The notes beneath the pieces are model-generated. The model saw nothing but the letters and a program-made list of their open reading frames with translations. It ran no database searches and had not been told where the DNA came from. 64,000 bases of DNA, taken from the NCBI GenBank assembly GCA_017889705.1, contig JAGGAB010000009.1:1-64000 (forward strand), given 5' to 3'. Numbering within the stretch: position 1 is the stretch's first letter; every line of letters starts with the position of its first letter. Below are positions 61,513 to 64,000 of this stretch, piece after piece. The stretch comes from Bacillota bacterium. GTDB taxonomy: Bacteria > Bacillota > Negativicutes > Sporomusales > Sporomusaceae. Position numbers and translations under genes: made by a program.

Positions 61513-62637
61513 CTATTCGTGAACTTTCTGGTTGGTTAACAGCCAGCCGGCCAGCCAGGCCGTAAAAGGGGCAACAAGTACAACGCCAAAACTGCCGACA
61601 AGGGTATGGAGAATCTCAGCTGCAATATAGGTCAGGTTCAGTATATTCATTACTGGTGTACCCTGAGCCATAAAGACCATCATAAGGGCAGTAAAAGAAC
61701 CGGAATACGCTAATAGCAAGGTTGTCGTCATTGTACCGACAACTGCCCGACCAACATTCATGCCTGATGCAATGGCTGAACGGCGGGTAATATCAGGATT
61801 TTTGTCGATAAGTTCAGTTACGGCTACTGCTATATCAACTGCCACATCCATCATAGCTCCTGAAGATGCCACAAAAATCCCCGCCAGAAAAATCTTGGTA
61901 AGATCAATATGGCTAAAGCCAACATGCAGCAAGGTTTCGGCAAACGGAATAACTGCACCATGTATTTTAAAGAGTTGACCAAATAAAATTGCCAACAAAC
62001 AGGCGGCAATTGCACCACACATAGTTCCCAGAAAAGAAACTAACCCAGTACGGTTGACTCCCGCCACTAGAAAAGTAACGCACCCGACAACAACGCAAAT
62101 AACCAAAAGGGAAAGAATAATGGGATCCCAGCCTTTTAGAAACAGCGGCCAAAGTACTTTCCATAAGACCAGGATCGTAAAGATAAAAGAGAGTACGGCT
62201 TTAACCCCGGTCCAGCGAGCAAAATAAAAAAGCACAAAGATAAATAGCCCAAACAGGAGAAGTTCGTTATCAAGGCGATAGTGATCAATTAAATTGGCGG
62301 CAATAATTCGGCCATTTTCTCCCTTAATAACAACTAAGGCTGTATCACCAGGCTGAAATACCTTATCCATTTCCAGTTTGCCCAGTAAAGTGTTTGTGGC
62401 TTCAATTTTTTGACCGGAAAATTCACCACCGACAACTTCCAAGGATACCCCTTGTACGCCGGTTTGAACTACACCGCGCTGATAGACGGTTTGGTTATCA
62501 ACCGCAATAACTTTGGCTTTACTGCGAATATAATCATCATCTTGTGTCGGAAATCCGGTCGGTAAAAAATATAATATGATACAGAGAACCGCAATTACAA
62601 ATACAAAAGTTTTATCGATATTCCGGAAAGAGGGCAT
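61513..62637 (-). CDS. YibE/F-family membrane protein
   Basis: 374 residues from ATG 62637 (GAAAGG 8 bases upstream; an earlier ATG at 62646 touches it). A single N-terminal helix, an extracytoplasmic beta domain (about 40-120; GVVQTGVQGVSLEVVGGEFSG) and seven or so C-terminal helices. The conserved region FLAGIFVASSGAMMDVAVDIAVAV and SAIASGMNVGRAVVGTMTTTLLLAYSG is that of YibE/F. Function unknown; a transporter role has been guessed from topology. Confidence 0.88.
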   Translation of the reverse strand: MPSFRNIDKTFVFVIAVLCIILYFLPTGFPTQDDDYIRSKAKVIAVDNQTVYQRGVVQTGVQGVSLEVVGGEFSGQKIEATNTLLGKLEMDKVFQPGDTALVVIKGENGRIIAANLIDHYRLDNELLLFGLFIFVLFYFARWTGVKAVLSFIFTILVLWKVLWPLFLKGWDPIILSLLVICVVVGCVTFLVAGVNRTGLVSFLGTMCGAIAACLLAILFGQLFKIHGAVIPFAETLLHVGFSHIDLTKIFLAGIFVASSGAMMDVAVDIAVAVTELIDKNPDITRRSAIASGMNVGRAVVGTMTTTLLLAYSGSFTALMMVFMAQGTPVMNILNLTYIAAEILHTLVGSFGVVLVAPFTAWLAGWLLTNQKVHE

Positions 62638-62656
62638 GACCGGCATCCTTTCTTAT

Positions 62657-62694
62657 ATTTTAGGCCAAGCGGAGAGAGCGCTTGGCCTAAAATG
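62657..62694. terminator. Terminator after the alkaline phosphatase gene
   Basis: Stem TTTTAGGCCAAGCG / CGCTTGGCCTAAAA with a short loop, symmetric A/T ends; located between the minus-strand phosphatase gene and the yibE/F gene. Confidence 0.82.
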
Positions 62695-62724
62695 TTTATA
62701 TTGGTTATGGAGCTTAACTAACTA

Positions 62725-64000
62725 CTATTTTACACCCATAATGTTTATGATTTTCTTGGCGATATCGGTATTGTCGTAATATCCTTGGAATAACTCACTG
62801 CCGGTACCTTGCGCATATACAGGTATGGCGACACCGGTATGTGCATATGTTGTCCAGCCAATACCGGCTTTTTGATTGAGGATATGAGTGACGGTAACGC
62901 TGAAGGGTTCATATGTACCATAGAGTAAATAGCTGTTGGGATCTTTAGTGCGTTTTTTCGGCTCAACCATGCTGGCAGCCAAAGCTGCGTTTAAACGGGT
63001 TGTGTCATACTCTGTAAGGTCAGTCAAACCGAACTCGTTTGCAAGAACCGGCAGCCAGTCATTTAAGTTAGCATACTGTGCACCGACAGTTTCACGATAA
63101 TTTTTTATTTTTTTGTCAAATGCTTCAAAAGAGACATCTTGTTTATTGATTTTACTGAAGAAGGTTTCATATTCGGTACCTGCGAAACCAATTGTCATAC
63201 CGCCGGTTTCGTGGTCTCCAGTTACTATTATCAAGGTTTCATTAGGATGCTTGGCATAGAATTTAAGAGCTTCATTAATGGCATCATCAAAGGCGAGGAC
63301 ATCACGAACTGTTGTGGCAGCGTCGTTGGCGTGGCAAGACCAGTCAATTTTGCCGCCTTCTACCATCATGAAGAAACCTTTAGAGTTGTCTAACAGCTCA
63401 ATGCCTTTTTTAGTGAAGTCAGCCAAAGTAACCTGATTAGGATTGCGGTCAATATCATAGGGCATTGCTGATTCGGCAGCAAGCTCCGGAGCAATGGCAA
63501 ATACTTTGCCATCCTGTTTATTTAGTTTGTTAAAATCTTCTTGGGTATTAACCAGTTTATAACCATTATTTTTTGCGACTTCAAATACGCTTTGTTTATC
63601 TTTCTTAGGACCGGTAGGAGCTAAGAGGCCGCCGCCGGCAAAATAATCAAATCCACTGTTAGCCAGTGCAAGACCAATCTCATAATAGTTTTTGCGAGTT
63701 GGTTCATGGGCATAAAATGCACCTGGTGTTGCATGGTCAATCGATACATTGGATACAATACCGACTTTCATACCTTTTTCCTTGGCCATTTCTGCCATAG
63801 TTTTCAGTTTGACAGTCTTGGTTGCATCCATACCCAGGATGTCATTATTGGTTTTTTGACCGGTGGCCAACGCTGTTCCGGCTGCAGCCGATTCAGTAAT
63901 AAAGGTATTGTTGGAATGGGTTGTCTGCATGCCTTGATTTTGGAAGGCTGTGAATCCAAGTTTACCTTTATGCATTTTGTCAGTACTTTCAAGAGTGCCT
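62725..64000 (-). CDS. Alkaline phosphatase (5' end cut)
   Basis: Partial: the frame is open across the window end (GTLESTDKMHKGKLGF...), so the signal peptide and the first metal motif are missing. PhoA-superfamily phosphatase: nucleophile Ser in TESAAAGTALATG, then GIVSNVSIDHATPGAFYAHE, FFMMVEGGKIDWSCHANDA, VTGDHETGGMTIG and YAHTGVAIPVYAQGTGSELF with the C-terminal His ligand. Releases phosphate from monoesters outside the cell. With the phospholipase and glycerophosphodiesterase genes it forms a phosphate-ester salvage group. Confidence 0.92.
   Translation of the reverse strand, partial: GTLESTDKMHKGKLGFTAFQNQGMQTTHSNNTFITESAAAGTALATGQKTNNDILGMDATKTVKLKTMAEMAKEKGMKVGIVSNVSIDHATPGAFYAHEPTRKNYYEIGLALANSGFDYFAGGGLLAPTGPKKDKQSVFEVAKNNGYKLVNTQEDFNKLNKQDGKVFAIAPELAAESAMPYDIDRNPNQVTLADFTKKGIELLDNSKGFFMMVEGGKIDWSCHANDAATTVRDVLAFDDAINEALKFYAKHPNETLIIVTGDHETGGMTIGFAGTEYETFFSKINKQDVSFEAFDKKIKNYRETVGAQYANLNDWLPVLANEFGLTDLTEYDTTRLNAALAASMVEPKKRTKDPNSYLLYGTYEPFSVTVTHILNQKAGIGWTTYAHTGVAIPVYAQGTGSELFQGYYDNTDIAKKIINIMGVK

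Noticed and set aside
1-64000. tRNA, rRNA, CRISPR arrays, prophage or transposase genes
   Set aside because: No cloverleaf with a GGTTCGAATC-type arm in intergenic space, no regularly spaced repeats, no transposase or phage genes were seen on reading both strands.

Overview
The window reads as chromosome of an anaerobic, low-to-mid GC Firmicute. HutP antitermination, a T-box, c-di-GMP-I and Mn2+ riboswitches, many ferredoxin-type proteins and the gene repertoire point to the Negativicutes, probably Sporomusaceae (Sporomusa/Pelosinus-like). That placement is inference: there is no rRNA or tRNA gene here, and no prophage, insertion sequence with transposase, or CRISPR array was seen.

Layout. 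1-5042: amino-acid (probably cystine) ABC importer, a DUF1847 protein and a PatB/MalY C-S lyase. 5157-6739 (minus): TerC-type exporter under a yybP-ykoY Mn2+ riboswitch, and a cyclodeaminase-like protein. 6991-10275: YgbA-like protein behind a CRP/FNR-type site, soluble chemotaxis receptor, two unlisted small peptides and an exported phosphoesterase. 10542-18036: larC-larE-larB plus a GNAT-like gene (nickel-pincer cofactor synthesis), a DUF362 lipoprotein with a polyferredoxin, and an AdhR-like MerR regulator with an aldo/keto reductase. Four near-identical MerR-type promoters with 19-bp spacers tie these units and the small peptides into one candidate regulon. 18253-22517 (minus): a double-kinase sensor and a REC-PucR-type regulator. 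22780-24563: a c-di-GMP-I riboswitch before two small proteins and an HD-GYP phosphodiesterase.

24672-34098 is a complete histidine-degradation locus: permease, hutP, hutU, hutH, hutI, a second hutP, formiminotransferase and cyclodeaminase. Both the permease and hutU are preceded by an intrinsic terminator whose 5' arm directly follows three NAG triplets spaced by exactly 4 nt, the known HutP target pattern. 34375-41386: MFS transporter, CBS protein, CadC/CadA metal efflux, a second ArsR regulator with a flavodoxin/ferredoxin protein, and an MBL hydrolase. 41672-43100: a second c-di-GMP-I riboswitch, with a clear mutually exclusive terminator, drives a STAS protein and a REC-GGDEF cyclase. 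43224-46879: MsrA, RMD1-like protein, PhoU and small genes.

46915-57444: a sigma-54 activator diverges from an eight-gene Tat-linked molybdopterin oxidoreductase operon (catalytic subunit, FeS subunit, DmsC-like anchor, TorD-like chaperone, NapG/NapH-like proteins, a large polyferredoxin, TatA) with a consensus -24/-12 promoter. 57624-64000: T-box controlled ilvE, then a phosphate-ester group (Zn-dependent phospholipase C-like protein, glycerophosphodiesterase, YibE/F protein, alkaline phosphatase cut by the window end).

Two repeat families stand out. One of about 120-135 bp occurs six times, whole or partial, across the window. One of about 100 bp occurs twice in inverted orientation and brackets the lar operon.
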